Shown: in pieces, positions 55,905-64,000 of the stretch | How the letters are laid out: every line of letters begins with the position of its first letter | Numbering within the stretch: position 1 is the stretch's first letter | From: Oribacterium sp. oral taxon 102 | GTDB taxonomy: Bacteria > Bacillota > Clostridia > Lachnospirales > Lachnospiraceae | Length of the DNA stretch: 64,000 bases | Direction of reading: 5' to 3' | Assembly (NCBI RefSeq): GCF_013394775.1 | Contig: NZ_JABXYT010000001.1 | Span: 124,001 to 188,000, forward strand | The notes under the pieces: model-generated | The model's input: the letters and a program-made list of their open reading frames with translations, nothing else | Told to the model about the DNA's origin: nothing | Database searches by the model: none | Program-made: the position numbers and the translations under genes

Positions 55905-56960
55905 TCAGGAAATCTCCTCTGCCCGGACATATGCCCGCGCAACATAGGCCTCCTGTCCGTTGTAGTCGATCTTGATCCAGTCGGCGTCATAGTCGCCCCG
56001 GTATTGCAGCTCCGTCCCCGGCTCCAGCACCGTCAGCACCTCAGAGCCCTCTGTGGATGGCTTCGTGCGGACGCGGACGCCGTCCGTCGTTACCCACCGC
56101 TTCGGTGCCTCCGTCGTCTCCGGCTCTGTCGTCTCCGGTTCCGTGGGCGCCTCCGTTGTCTCTATGATCGTTTCCGTCACCGCCGCCGGACTCGTCTGGA
56201 TCTCCGGCTTGCCGCCGCTCGTCAGCACGCGAATCAGAATCACCGCGAGAATCAGGCAGAGCAGCGGGAGCACGATCTTCAGGATGCTGTAGATATCCAG
56301 CTCGGATACCTCCTCCCGCGCATATCTGCCGCTGCCCCTGCGTCCGCTCCGCCCCGCCGCGGGACGGCTCTTCATCCGGACGGCTCTGCCGGAACGCGCA
56401 CTGCTTCGATCCCGCTCTCTTCGATCTCCGGAGCTTCTCCGCGGCATCCGCACTCTTTCCCGCTCCGGCTCTGCCGCAGCACGTCTCCGCACAGGGATAT
56501 TCAGCTCCGCGCCCTCGCCCCGCTGCGACGAGGTATAGCGTCTTGATACGGAAAGCTCCGGCGCGCCCTCTGCCGTATCGTCCTCCGTCCGGCTCTGCGT
56601 CCGCTGCCCGCGCTCTACATAGTCGGAGAGCTCCTGACGAAGCAGAGCGAAGGCATCGTTCGCCGCCTGCGCCGAGATCTCCGCGCCGCTGTCCGCCTGC
56701 GCTGCCATCCGGTTCACCTGCTGATAATGTTCCCGCGCCGCCGCACTGATGCGACGGTTCTCGAAAAGCTGCTCAATATCGCCGCTCAGATCTGTAGACA
56801 CGAGACAGGCATCGTTCATCTGCATCCGTACCAATGTATGCAGCAGCTCCCTGCCCCGGAGCACTGCCTCCCGATACTTCCCCTCCAGCAGGAATCGCTG
56901 TGTGTCGCTCAGCTGCACGCGAACACTGCTCCAAATCGTATCTTCTCTCGGTGTCGGCAT
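55905..56960 (-). CDS. Membrane-anchored SH3b-domain protein
   Basis: A 351-residue protein in four parts: an N-terminal helical cytoplasmic region (1-115) with VRVQLSDTQRFLLEGKYREAVLRG, an Arg/Ser/Gly-rich basic linker (about 130-215), one membrane helix (SILKIVLPLLCLILAVILIRVL), a Thr/Glu/Pro stalk with TEAPTEPETTEPETTEAP, and a bacterial SH3 domain at the C-terminus (GVRVRTKPSTEGSEVLTVLEPGTEL ... EAYVARAYV). SH3b domains bind peptidoglycan or wall glycans. It sits 60 nt upstream of the hybrid kinase on the same strand and could be part of the same sensing unit; that is inference. Confidence 0.85.
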   Translation of the reverse strand: MPTPREDTIWSSVRVQLSDTQRFLLEGKYREAVLRGRELLHTLVRMQMNDACLVSTDLSGDIEQLFENRRISAAAREHYQQVNRMAAQADSGAEISAQAANDAFALLRQELSDYVERGQRTQSRTEDDTAEGAPELSVSRRYTSSQRGEGAELNIPVRRRAAAEPERERVRMPRRSSGDRRERDRSSARSGRAVRMKSRPAAGRSGRRGSGRYAREEVSELDIYSILKIVLPLLCLILAVILIRVLTSGGKPEIQTSPAAVTETIIETTEAPTEPETTEPETTEAPKRWVTTDGVRVRTKPSTEGSEVLTVLEPGTELQYRGDYDADWIKIDYNGQEAYVARAYVRAEEIS

Positions 56961-57263
56961 CCTCTACCTCCTGTCCTGCTGCGTCCGTCTCTGTTCTGTA
57001 TCTCGAAAACGCTTTTTGTGAAAAATCTTTTCTTTAAATAAATTCTTATAAGTTCTGCACGTTACTTCGCCGCTCCGCAGCTCCCGCAGCGTTGACCCAT
57101 AATTAGTATAATGAAATCAGTCCGTACATTCAAGTGAATTCCCTGTGAAATCCCCGCTCATTTCCTTACAATTTCCGCATTGCTCCGCTTCGGCAAAGCA
57201 GGCGTCTCCGGTCAAAGACCGGAGACGCCTGCTTATACATAACGATATCTGTGATATCCGGGA
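56961..57263. other. Intergenic region with a perfect 18-bp hairpin
   Basis: 303 bases between the SH3b gene start and a 63-residue gene. It holds AAGCAGGCGTCTCCGGTC at 57196-57213 and its exact complement at 57217-57234 around AAA. The stem ends in TTT on the minus strand and TTAT on the plus, so it is a probable terminator for the small gene at 57264-57455. The SH3b gene promoter should lie in the A+T-rich 57010-57055 stretch, but I could not pick a clear pair of boxes. Confidence 0.7.
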
Positions 57264-57455
57264 TCAGAGAACAATATCCCATCTGCCGCCGTTGCACTTG
57301 CCGGTGCAGGGGCGGGGATTGCTCCGCGAGTACATCCGCTCCGCACCGCTGTCATCCTGCACCAGAAAGCAGAAGGCATTGACCTCCTTGCCCTCGTATT
57401 CCCTGCCATTTGTCAACCCGTCCTGAAAGGAGGTTCCCACATATCTAAGTCTCAT
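57264..57455 (-). CDS. Conserved-looking 63-residue protein, unknown
   Basis: A small soluble protein beginning MRLRYVGTSFQDGLTNGREY, with VNAFCFLVQDDSGAERMYS and the ending NPRPCTGKCNGGRWDIV. Beta-rich, two cysteines in a CxxxC spacing near the end. GAGG lies eight bases before the ATG. The layout (opening RYVG strand, ready-to-read DDSGE-type turn, NPRP) is like small uncharacterised proteins of Clostridia, but I know of no function. Monocistronic, followed by an 18-bp hairpin. Confidence 0.7.
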   Translation of the reverse strand: MRLRYVGTSFQDGLTNGREYEGKEVNAFCFLVQDDSGAERMYSRSNPRPCTGKCNGGRWDIVL

Positions 57456-57610
57456 CGTATTACCTCAAACGCTGTATTTTTCGAAAACGGTCGTATTTTA
57501 TCACAGAATCTGTCCAAGAAAAAATATTCTTTTCATATCACCGATATATCATTTTCATATGTTCAGTACATGCTTTCCATTCCGATCGTTTCGCCGGCGC
57601 TTCTCGTCAG

Positions 57611-57639
57611 AAAAAAGCCGAAGCGACCGGCGCCTCGGC
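57611..57639 (-). terminator. Rho-independent terminator of the NlpC/P60 lipoprotein gene
   Basis: GCCGAAGCGACC and its partner GGCGCCTCGGC (57617-57639) fold with GC pairs; on the minus strand the stem is followed by TTTTTTCTGAC. It lies about 40 bases after the stop. Confidence 0.85.
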
Positions 57640-57678
57640 TTCATTCAGAAAAACAGTATTCTTTGTACAGAAAGCAGC

Positions 57679-59286
57679 TTAGCTGAATATCCTCCAGCCG
57701 GTGATGAAATGATTCTGCCACCAGCCGCTGAGCCCGCGGTGTACAACGCGGCCGTTAGAGGAGGAGGCGTCGATGACGGTTCCTCCTCCCGCGACGATAC
57801 CGACATGGCCGGATACGACGATGATGTCGCCCGCCTGCAGCTCTCCGTAGGAGACACGCTTGAATCTGCCCGGATTCCTCCAGCCGGAGGAGGACATGTA
57901 GGAAATGCCGACCCCCGCCTGATTCAGCGCCCAGTAGACGAAGCCGGAACAGTCAAAGGCATTCGGTCCCTTCGCGCCCCAGACATATGGGCTGCCGATC
58001 TTCGAGGAGGCAATGGAGATCAGATTGCCGGCGCTGCCGGATACCGTCGCGCCGCCGTTCCCAACTGCTCCGCCGCCCGTCCCCGCGCTGCCTCTGCCGC
58101 CTCCGGCATTGCCGCCGCGGCTTCCGCTCGCCGCCTTCTTCGCATTCCCGCTCTGCAGCTTCTCCATGGTTTGCGCACCCGCCATCCCGTCCGCACTGAG
58201 CCCGTTCCGCGACTGGAAGCTCTTCACCGCCTGCTGTGTCAGCGCACCGAAGTAGCCGGTCGCCTTGTCCGCGCTGAGATACCCGTACTTCACGAGAAGC
58301 TTCTGCAGGTTCGTCACGGAATCCGACTGCTCGCCGATACGGATCGCGAAGGAGACCGCCTTGTCGGAATCCATCGCCGCCCTCGTATCCGGTCCCAGAT
58401 AGCCGTCGACGATCTGGTTGTTCCGGGACTGGAAGGCGCGGATCGCGTTCTGCGTCCCCGTCCCGAAGCTGCCATCCGCCTCACCGGAGAGATAGCCGAG
58501 CTGGATCAGGCGCTGCTGATACTTCTTCACGATATCGCTCTGCTCACCGAGTGCGATGACATTCGCCTTGACCTCATCGGAATAGAGCAGATCGTTCGTC
58601 GTTACGCCCACCGTGCCGTCAACCTTCAGCCCGTTAATCTCCTGCAGCTTCCGCACCGCGGTATCCGTCGCTTCGTCAAAGGTGCCGCTGATCTGCCGTG
58701 CCTCCGTCAGGTAGCCAAGGTTATAGAGCCGGTACTGGATATTGGTGATATCATCTCCCTGGAAGCCCAGCTTCACGGCGTAATGCGGGGCATCCGCCGC
58801 CATCAGCGCGTCCCAGGTCTCCACGCCCGTGATGCCGTCCTGCTTCATGCCCTTCTGCCGCTGGAAGAGGGTGATCGCTCTGGAGGTCGCCGCGCCGTAA
58901 TAAGTCGTCGGCTCATCATTGTCCATATAGCCGAGATCCATCAGGCGCTGCTGCAGCTCTGCCACGACGGAATTGATGACGCCGACGGTCAGATTCACCG
59001 GAGCCAGTGCCTCGGCATTGGCATCGATCGTTACGCCGTCGATGGACGGAAGCACATTCGGGTTCACACCGAAGTCCCCGACGCCCTGTATCGAGTCGGA
59101 TTCCGCCGCCGTCGTGAGGGCGATCTGCTCCCCGCTCCCGCTCTCCGTGCCGCTGTAAGCCGCACTTCCCACCTGTCGCTCGCAGCCGTTCAGTACGAGA
59201 AGCGAAAGCGCCAGCAGCGCCGCAGCGCCCCGTCTCCCAATCGTATTTCCTGTTTTCCGCGCTCTGTATACGCCGTGTTTTCTCAT
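57679..59286 (-). CDS. Lipoprotein with four peptidoglycan-binding repeats and NlpC/P60 hydrolase domain
   Basis: A 535-residue exported enzyme. The leader ends in the lipobox LLVLNGC (Cys near residue 35), so it is membrane-anchored. Four PG-binding_1 repeats follow (ELQQRLMDLGYMDND, NIQYRLYNLGYL, KYQQRLIQLGYLSGEADGSFG, NLQKLLVKYGYLSADKATGYFG), each paired with a G-x-x-G-x-x-T-x-x-A half. A Gly/Ser-rich linker (about 385-415) leads to NlpC/P60 with catalytic Cys in FDCSGFVYWALNQAG, His in SGHVGIVAGGGTVI and a polar third residue near SSSNGRVVHRG. It should cut gamma-D-Glu-diamino acid bonds in the wall. Single-gene unit divergent from trmB. Confidence 0.95.
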   Translation of the reverse strand: MRKHGVYRARKTGNTIGRRGAAALLALSLLVLNGCERQVGSAAYSGTESGSGEQIALTTAAESDSIQGVGDFGVNPNVLPSIDGVTIDANAEALAPVNLTVGVINSVVAELQQRLMDLGYMDNDEPTTYYGAATSRAITLFQRQKGMKQDGITGVETWDALMAADAPHYAVKLGFQGDDITNIQYRLYNLGYLTEARQISGTFDEATDTAVRKLQEINGLKVDGTVGVTTNDLLYSDEVKANVIALGEQSDIVKKYQQRLIQLGYLSGEADGSFGTGTQNAIRAFQSRNNQIVDGYLGPDTRAAMDSDKAVSFAIRIGEQSDSVTNLQKLLVKYGYLSADKATGYFGALTQQAVKSFQSRNGLSADGMAGAQTMEKLQSGNAKKAASGSRGGNAGGGRGSAGTGGGAVGNGGATVSGSAGNLISIASSKIGSPYVWGAKGPNAFDCSGFVYWALNQAGVGISYMSSSGWRNPGRFKRVSYGELQAGDIIVVSGHVGIVAGGGTVIDASSSNGRVVHRGLSGWWQNHFITGWRIFS

Positions 59287-59409
59287 ATATATTCCGATCT
59301 TCTTCCCTGCCGGATACGGAACCCGCCGCTCTGCCGGGAGCCTCCCTCCTATCCGAAGCTGTCTGCCGTTTTTGAAGCTTAAAGTATATCATATTATTTT
59401 ATCTTCCGG

Positions 59410-59438
59410 CTGACAAATTCCTTACGATCCTATATAAT
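59410..59438 (+). promoter_or_regulatory. Promoter of trmB
   Basis: CTGACA (59410-59415), 17-base spacer, TATAAT (59433-59438), 40 bases upstream of the trmB ATG. One mismatch to TTGACA. Confidence 0.82.
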
Positions 59439-59478
59439 AACGATAAAATAATTTTGAGGAATGATAAGAGGAACTGCT

Positions 59479-60141
59479 ATGCGTTTGCGTCACATCACCG
59501 GCTCCGAGGACTTCGTCGCGGATTCCCCCTATGTGGTACACCGCTCCGAACGGTACCGGGGCGTCTGGAATCGGGAGCTCTTCCCGAAGCCGCAGCCGAT
59601 CCATCTCGAGATCGGGATGGGGAAGGGACAGTTTATCACGCAGCTTGCGGTGCTGCACCCGGAGCGGAACTACGTCGGGATTGAGCGCTACGACACCGTC
59701 CTGATGAAGGCGCTCCGGAAGCGGGAATCGGCGGAAGCAGCAGGCTGCCGCCTCGAGAATCTGCGCTATCTTTCCCTTGATGCCCGACTGCTGCCGGAGC
59801 ACTTCGCGGAGAATGAGGTCTCGAAGCTGTATCTGAATTTCTCCGACCCCTGGCCGAAGGCGCGGCAGGCGAATCGCAGGCTGACCAGCCAGGTCTTTCT
59901 GGACTGCTATACGAAATTCCTTCGAAAGGACGGCACACTCGAGTTCAAGACGGACAATACCGGTCTCTTCGACTACTCCCTCGAGAGCATCCCTGCCGCC
60001 GGCTGGACGCTCCTCGCCGTGAGCCGCGATCTGCACCGCGACCCCGTCCTGAACGAGGGAAATGTGATGACAGAATACGAGGAGAAGTTCTCTGCGAGAG
60101 GGAATCCGATCTGCAAGCTGATCGCTGCACCGCCGAAATAA
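59479..60141 (+). CDS. trmB: tRNA (guanine-N7)-methyltransferase
   Basis: A 220-residue class I methyltransferase of the TrmB family: SAM-binding LEIGMGKGQFITQLA near residue 40, VGIERYDTVLMKAL, the family signature YLNFSDPWPKARQANRRL near residue 115 and the C-terminal FKTDNTGLFDYSLE. It makes m7G46 in the tRNA variable loop. The ATG at 59479 has AAGAGGA at good distance; the ATG at 59461 sits directly on a GAGGA and is less likely. It precedes a MATE transporter gene by 108 nt. Confidence 0.95.
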   Translation: MRLRHITGSEDFVADSPYVVHRSERYRGVWNRELFPKPQPIHLEIGMGKGQFITQLAVLHPERNYVGIERYDTVLMKALRKRESAEAAGCRLENLRYLSLDARLLPEHFAENEVSKLYLNFSDPWPKARQANRRLTSQVFLDCYTKFLRKDGTLEFKTDNTGLFDYSLESIPAAGWTLLAVSRDLHRDPVLNEGNVMTEYEEKFSARGNPICKLIAAPPK

Positions 60142-60249
60142 GCGATTGAAAGGACCATGCAGAAGGATCGTCCGACATCCGGCGGGCAGTCAGCGTTTCT
60201 CTGCACGGCCCGACGCTCCCCCGGCGCGTCCAAGGAAGGAGGCATGCTT

Positions 60250-61596
60250 ATGCGAAATATGGCAGAGGACTCCATCTACCGGCATCTGCTCGCTTATTCT
60301 GTCCCGCTGATTTTCGGGAACATCCTGCAGCTCACCTACAATGTCGTGGACGCGGCGCTCGTCAGCAAGGGAGTCGGTATCGCAGCGCTCTCCGCGGTGA
60401 GCGTCTCCGATCCGGTCGCGACGCTCCTCGTACAGGGGATCTCGGGCATCGGCATCGGTGCCTCGGTTCATATGAGCAGATACTACGGCGCGGGTGATAT
60501 GGAGAAGCTGAAGCGGGCGCTCTCCACGACGCTGCTCTTCGGGAGCGTCGCCTCGATCCTGCTCCTCGCACCGGGTCTCCTGCTGGCTAATCCCATCCTC
60601 CGCGTGCTGCACGTCCCCGGGGACATCCTCTCCAGCGCTGTGCTCTATCTCCGGCTGCTCTTCGTCGGCAGCTTCTTCACTTTCCAGTACAATATTCTCT
60701 CCGGCGCGCTCCGGGCGGTCGGCGATTCCCGCTCGCCCGTCCTTTTCGTCGCCCTGAGCTCCCTGCTGAACGCGGCACTGGACGTGCTCTTCATTTTCCC
60801 GCTCTCCCTCGGCGTCTTCGGCGCGGCGCTGGCGACGGTTATCTCCGAGGCGGTCTCCGCGCTGCTCTGCTTCATCTATGTCTATCGGCATGTCCCCGCG
60901 CTCCGGCTCCGGCGGGGAGAGTTCCGTCTGGATCATGCCATGCTTCGGCGCATCCTCTCGAGCGGGATGCTCACCGCCCTGCAGCAGTCCTGCCAGCCGA
61001 TCGGCAAGCTGCTGATCCAGTCGGTCGTCAACACGCAGGGCATCTCCGTCATTGCCGCTTTCAATGCGGCGGCGAAGATCGACGACTACGGCAGGATCCC
61101 GGCGCAGACCATCTCCCATGGAATGATGACCTGCACCGCACAGAACCGGGGCGCGGGGAAGCTCTCACGGACGCAGGAAACGCTACGAAAGGGTCTGCTC
61201 CTCGGTCTGCTCTGTTATCCTATCGCCGCCTCCCTGATCCTCCTCTTCCGCGCGCCGCTGATGCGGATCTTCGTCCCCAAATCCGGCGGCGAAGAGATGT
61301 TCCGGATCGGCGTATCCTACCTCTCGGTCAAAGCGCTCCTCCTCATTTACCCCTGTCTCACGAACGGAATGCAGGGTTACTTCCGCGGGATGAACCGCAT
61401 GACGGTCACGCTCCTCTCGACCCTGCTCCAGATCTCCGTGCGGACGCTCTTTGTCTATCTGCTCGTCCCGCGACTCGGCATCAACGGCGAGGCATATGCC
61501 TGCGCCGCCGGCTGGACTGTGATGCTCCTGTTTGCGTATGGGTGCTACCGCTCACAAAGGGTTCCTGCTGTTCGCAAAATCATCGATGTATATTAA
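60250..61596 (+). CDS. MATE family efflux transporter
   Basis: A 448-residue polytopic transporter with twelve predicted helices in two similar halves. The first half opens with HLLAYSVPLIFGNILQLTYNVVDAALVSKGVG, followed by ALSAVSVSDPV, and the second by SGMLTALQQSCQPIGKLL. MATE proteins export drugs or small molecules in exchange for Na+ or H+. The ATG at 60250 is seven bases after GGAGG; the ATG at 60244 is too close and earlier codons lack a site. It lies 29 nt before a LytTR regulator gene, so it may be co-transcribed with the two-component pair. Substrate unknown. Confidence 0.93.
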   Translation: MRNMAEDSIYRHLLAYSVPLIFGNILQLTYNVVDAALVSKGVGIAALSAVSVSDPVATLLVQGISGIGIGASVHMSRYYGAGDMEKLKRALSTTLLFGSVASILLLAPGLLLANPILRVLHVPGDILSSAVLYLRLLFVGSFFTFQYNILSGALRAVGDSRSPVLFVALSSLLNAALDVLFIFPLSLGVFGAALATVISEAVSALLCFIYVYRHVPALRLRRGEFRLDHAMLRRILSSGMLTALQQSCQPIGKLLIQSVVNTQGISVIAAFNAAAKIDDYGRIPAQTISHGMMTCTAQNRGAGKLSRTQETLRKGLLLGLLCYPIAASLILLFRAPLMRIFVPKSGGEEMFRIGVSYLSVKALLLIYPCLTNGMQGYFRGMNRMTVTLLSTLLQISVRTLFVYLLVPRLGINGEAYACAAGWTVMLLFAYGCYRSQRVPAVRKIIDVY

Positions 61597-61625
61597 AATA
61601 TCCCGCATCGGAGGTCACCGTATCT

Positions 61626-62351
61626 ATGTTTCATTTCGCAATCTGTGAGGATGAGCGCCCCTATCTGGAATATCTTTCGGAAGAAATCCAAACGGTATTT
61701 CGTAATATCGGGAGTGCAAGGGGACAGTTCTCCATAGAACCGTTCAATGACAGCAGTCGACTGCTGGACACGATTCTCTCCGGGAAGCAGTATGACGTAC
61801 TGTTTCTCGATATCGTTATGCCCGGCGTGGATGGCTTTGAGCTCTGTCGGCAGCTCCGCGCCCGAGAGGCCGAGACACTGGTGATCTTCATCTCTTCCAA
61901 GGAGGAACTGGTCTTCCAGTCCTTCGCGGTACAGCCCTTCAACTTTCTGCGAAAAAACCACGTTCATGAGGAGCTTCCCGCTGTTGCAAGGGAGATCCTG
62001 CAGCGTCTCCGCAGGCAGCGTTTCCATCAGCTCACATTGCGGGAACCCGCGAGCGGCAGGGTGTTCACGCTGCCGCTGAAGGATATTCTCTATGTCGAAG
62101 CGCAGCTCCGGTACAGCCATCTCCGGCTCAGGCAGGAGGAGCTGAACATCCGCCTTCCTTTCCGGGAAATGGAGGATACGTTGCTGCCGCTCGGCTTCCT
62201 TAAGGTTCACCGAAGCTATCTGGTAAACTACCGCTGCATCCACCGGATAGACCGGCAGGAGCTGTCTCTTTCGGACGGCAGCCGCATCCCGATCAGCCGC
62301 GGCAGAACCGGGGTAGTCAAGATGGAATTCATGGAATGGGCCGGAGTCTGA
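61626..62351 (+). CDS. LytTR-family response regulator (AgrA-like)
   Basis: A 241-residue regulator: receiver with FAICEDERPYLEYLSEEI, phosphoacceptor Asp in VLFLDIVMPGVDGFEL, and RKNHVHEEL near the Lys position (FLRKN); LytTR domain with ILYVEAQLRYSHLRL, LGFLKVHRSYLVNYRCIHRI and SLSDGSRIPISRGR, matching the classic hhKxHRSYLVN core. GGAGG is ten bases before the ATG. It is paired with the GHKL kinase 6 nt downstream. A LytTR-like direct repeat lies in front of the gene after the kinase. Confidence 0.95.
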   Translation: MFHFAICEDERPYLEYLSEEIQTVFRNIGSARGQFSIEPFNDSSRLLDTILSGKQYDVLFLDIVMPGVDGFELCRQLRAREAETLVIFISSKEELVFQSFAVQPFNFLRKNHVHEELPAVAREILQRLRRQRFHQLTLREPASGRVFTLPLKDILYVEAQLRYSHLRLRQEELNIRLPFREMEDTLLPLGFLKVHRSYLVNYRCIHRIDRQELSLSDGSRIPISRGRTGVVKMEFMEWAGV

Positions 62352-62357
62352 AAGGAG

Positions 62358-63608
62358 ATGGAAATGCTGCGCTTTCTGGAACCTGTTTCAAAATACCTTT
62401 TTCTGCTCTTAACCCTTTTTTACGTCCTGCCCTGCCGCAGTACCCGCACACGAGGACTCATCCGCACCGTGGTCTATGCTTCTCTCAGCATGAGCGGTAT
62501 CTTTTACCTGACGACGCTCCCGGCGCTCTCCCGCATTTCTTACTGGGTCTTCCTGTTCGGAATGTTTACAGCATCGCTTCTATGGGTACTGCTCTTCGCG
62601 CCGCAATCCCTGCGCCTCTCATTCCCCTACATTCTCTTCCTGATTAACTCTGTCATTACTGTACGGGTTTTCACAGAACAGCTCCTGCCCTTCCATTGGG
62701 CAATGCTGCTTGCCATCCCTCTCCTGCTGCTGACCAGCATTCTGATGATACACCACAGTATTTCAGAGCTTAGCTTCCTCACGGGATCCCAGTATCTCAT
62801 CCTCCTCGTCTCCCCGCTGATTGCCTTCCTGTCCTTCAGTCTCTGGCAGCAGCTCGCCGCCGCTGGAGCATTGCATAATCCCGCACTCCTGTTAGTATCA
62901 GTCTGTCATTTCTTTATGAACTACCTGTTTTTCTATCTCGTAATGATGACGGTACAGGAGCACCAGCAGATCATTCGGATGGGCATCACTGCCCAGAAGC
63001 GGGAAATGGAGCTCCGGGAGCAGCGGCTGAACCGCGGGCTGGTCGAACAATGCCACTATATACGTCACCAGTTCCGAAACGTCTGCCGACATTGGCGGAG
63101 ACTGCTGGAGAAGCAGCATTATGCGGTGCTGGAAGCTGCACTCGACAAATATATCGGAGAGGAGCTATCTCACAACGAGCTGCTTTCCACCGGAAATCAT
63201 CAGGTTAATGTACTGCTTTCTGAAAAGATGCGCGAAGCGCGGGTCGACGGGATTCAAGTCGTCACACGGACGCTGCTCCATACAGAGCTCGCGGTTTCCG
63301 ATGATGATCTCTGTATGATTCTCTCCTGTCTCATAGACAATGCCCTTGAAGCGGAACGTCTGGAGCCCGCAGAGAACCGAGAAATCCAGATCGATATGTC
63401 CGCCGCCCACAGCATTCTGCAGCTGATCCTGCGAAACAAGGTCTCTACGAATGTGCTGGAGCGGAATCCCGCACTTTACACCACGAAGAAGGATAGCCGC
63501 TTCCACGGCTTCGGGCTCCGAATCGTCCGAGATCTTATACGGAAGTATGACGGAGATATTCGCTTCTCCATGGACAATGGTTATTTCACAGTACGCGTTG
63601 TAGTCTGA
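62358..63608 (+). CDS. AgrC-like sensor histidine kinase (GHKL, HPK10 type)
   Basis: A 416-residue membrane kinase. Six hydrophobic helices fill residues 1-200 (for example YLFLLLTLFYVLPC, FGMFTASLLWVLLFA, LLVSPLIAFLSFSLW). After a short coiled coil (EMELREQRLNRGLVEQ) the phospho-His lies in CHYIRHQFRNVCRHW, and the GHKL ATPase has N-box LSCLIDNALEAE and G-box FHGFGLRIVRDL. HPK10 kinases pair with LytTR regulators and often sense peptides; no agrB/agrD-like gene is visible in this window. A terminator follows the stop. Confidence 0.93.
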   Translation: MEMLRFLEPVSKYLFLLLTLFYVLPCRSTRTRGLIRTVVYASLSMSGIFYLTTLPALSRISYWVFLFGMFTASLLWVLLFAPQSLRLSFPYILFLINSVITVRVFTEQLLPFHWAMLLAIPLLLLTSILMIHHSISELSFLTGSQYLILLVSPLIAFLSFSLWQQLAAAGALHNPALLLVSVCHFFMNYLFFYLVMMTVQEHQQIIRMGITAQKREMELREQRLNRGLVEQCHYIRHQFRNVCRHWRRLLEKQHYAVLEAALDKYIGEELSHNELLSTGNHQVNVLLSEKMREARVDGIQVVTRTLLHTELAVSDDDLCMILSCLIDNALEAERLEPAENREIQIDMSAAHSILQLILRNKVSTNVLERNPALYTTKKDSRFHGFGLRIVRDLIRKYDGDIRFSMDNGYFTVRVVV

Positions 63609-63618
63609 TTCCATCATA

Positions 63619-63645
63619 ACCTCCCTTTAGGGAGGTGTTTTTTTT
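63619..63645 (+). terminator. Rho-independent terminator of the AgrC-like kinase gene
   Basis: ACCTCCC at 63619-63625 pairs with GGGAGGT at 63630-63636, followed by GTTTTTTTT, 10 bases after the stop codon. Confidence 0.92.
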
Positions 63646-63702
63646 GCTATGGCATCGCTCGCCCTTTCACAATGGCATAGATGAAACATTGTGCGATTTT
63701 TT

Positions 63703-63732
63703 ACATTTCATGTCGTTCTAACGACCATTCGT
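63703..63732 (+). promoter_or_regulatory. LytTR-like direct repeat (probable response-regulator binding site)
   Basis: ACATTTCAT (63703-63711) and ACCATTCGT (63724-63732) are 9-bp near-copies separated by 12 bp, that is 21 bp from start to start. This is the spacing used by AgrA, ComE and other LytTR regulators. The second copy ends nine bases before the -35 box. Confidence 0.65.
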
Positions 63733-63741
63733 GCAGATTTC

Positions 63742-63770
63742 TTGAAATCTTACACAGTGAAACATAGAAT
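63742..63770 (+). promoter_or_regulatory. Promoter of the secreted-protein gene at the right edge
   Basis: TTGAAA (63742-63747), 17-base spacer, TAGAAT (63765-63770), about 50 bases before the ATG at 63821. Confidence 0.72.
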
Positions 63771-63820
63771 AATCTCACTGTTTATAAGAAAATCGCAAAA
63801 AACAGAAGGAGGTTTGCACA

Positions 63821-64000
63821 ATGAAAAAAGCTGTAAAAAGGATGATCGGCATATCCCTCTCACTGGCAATGTCGATCGGCAATCTGCCGGCTGCAGACAC
63901 GATTGCCGCACTTGCAACGCCACAGGCAAGTCCTGTCGACTTTCCTGAGGTCTACCCGCAGGAAGCACTGGAAAAGGAGCTGGGCGACGAGGAGCTGTCG
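63821..64000 (+). CDS. Secreted protein, N-terminal 60 residues (continues past right edge)
   Basis: ATG preceded by AGAAGGAGG. The visible part is a signal peptide (KKAVKRMIGISLSLAMSIG, with likely cleavage around DTIAALA) followed by an acidic segment with DFPEVYPQEALEKELGDEEL. The rest lies outside the window, so no domain can be named. It is the first gene after the AgrC/AgrA-like pair, and its promoter carries a LytTR-like repeat, so it may be a target of that system. Confidence 0.8.
   Translation, partial: MKKAVKRMIGISLSLAMSIGNLPAADTIAALATPQASPVDFPEVYPQEALEKELGDEELS

Overview
The window looks like a G+C-rich (roughly 55-60 %) chromosomal segment of an anaerobic Bacillota bacterium, most probably a Lachnospiraceae-type Clostridium relative. 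The evidence is a Gram-positive Tad locus (TadZ/A/B/C, Flp1-like pilin, DUF5702 and DUF6382-type proteins, no secretin), an HrcA/CIRCE-type clpB promoter, LytTR two-component systems and sortase pili with TPTG-type sorting signals. Genus cannot be fixed from sequence alone. No rRNA, tRNA, phage, intact insertion sequence or CRISPR array was seen.

Layout. 1-9.75 kb (minus strand): a surface-glycan operon reading wzt-like ABC ATPase, giant methyltransferase/kinase-like/GT2/GT4 protein, hddC, hddA, gmhB, gmhA, a GT2 enzyme and a polytopic membrane protein cut by the left edge. It encodes the four enzymes that turn sedoheptulose-7-phosphate into GDP-D-glycero-D-manno-heptose. 10.1-10.8 kb: an APH-fold phosphotransferase. 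11.0-20.4 kb (minus): a complete Tad (type IVc) pilus operon. 20.9-23.6 kb: clpB behind a CIRCE operator. 23.8-25.6 kb: an ABC-class ATPase. 25.6-32.3 kb (minus): glycogen branching enzyme, a GH13 amylase, an aminotransferase/Lrp pair, an AIR-synthase-like protein and a 36-residue membrane protein. 32.5-40.0 kb (minus): proC and the F-type ATP synthase operon, in which delta and alpha are one continuous polypeptide. 40.3-41.2 kb: a LysR regulator divergent from atp.

41.3-50.6 kb (minus) is a sortase-pilus island: tip adhesin, FctA-like backbone, FctB-like minor pilin, class B sortase and a signal-peptidase-like protein lacking both catalytic residues (SipA-like). Directly upstream lies a signalling block (50.9-57.0 kb): hybrid histidine kinase with receiver and Hpt, LytTR regulator, REC-GGDEF diguanylate cyclase and an SH3 membrane protein. 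Then come an NlpC/P60 lipoprotein (minus), trmB, a MATE exporter, an AgrC/AgrA-like kinase-regulator pair, and a secreted protein cut by the right edge whose promoter carries a LytTR-like direct repeat.

The less expected items are the delta-alpha ATP synthase fusion, the catalytically dead signal-peptidase homologue in the pilus island, a structured intergenic element present twice with compensatory base changes (once inside the atp operon), the GDP-heptose pathway next to a WbdD-like multi-domain glycosyltransferase, a TadE-like protein carrying a doubled cysteine motif, and a candidate attenuator in the pilus leader.
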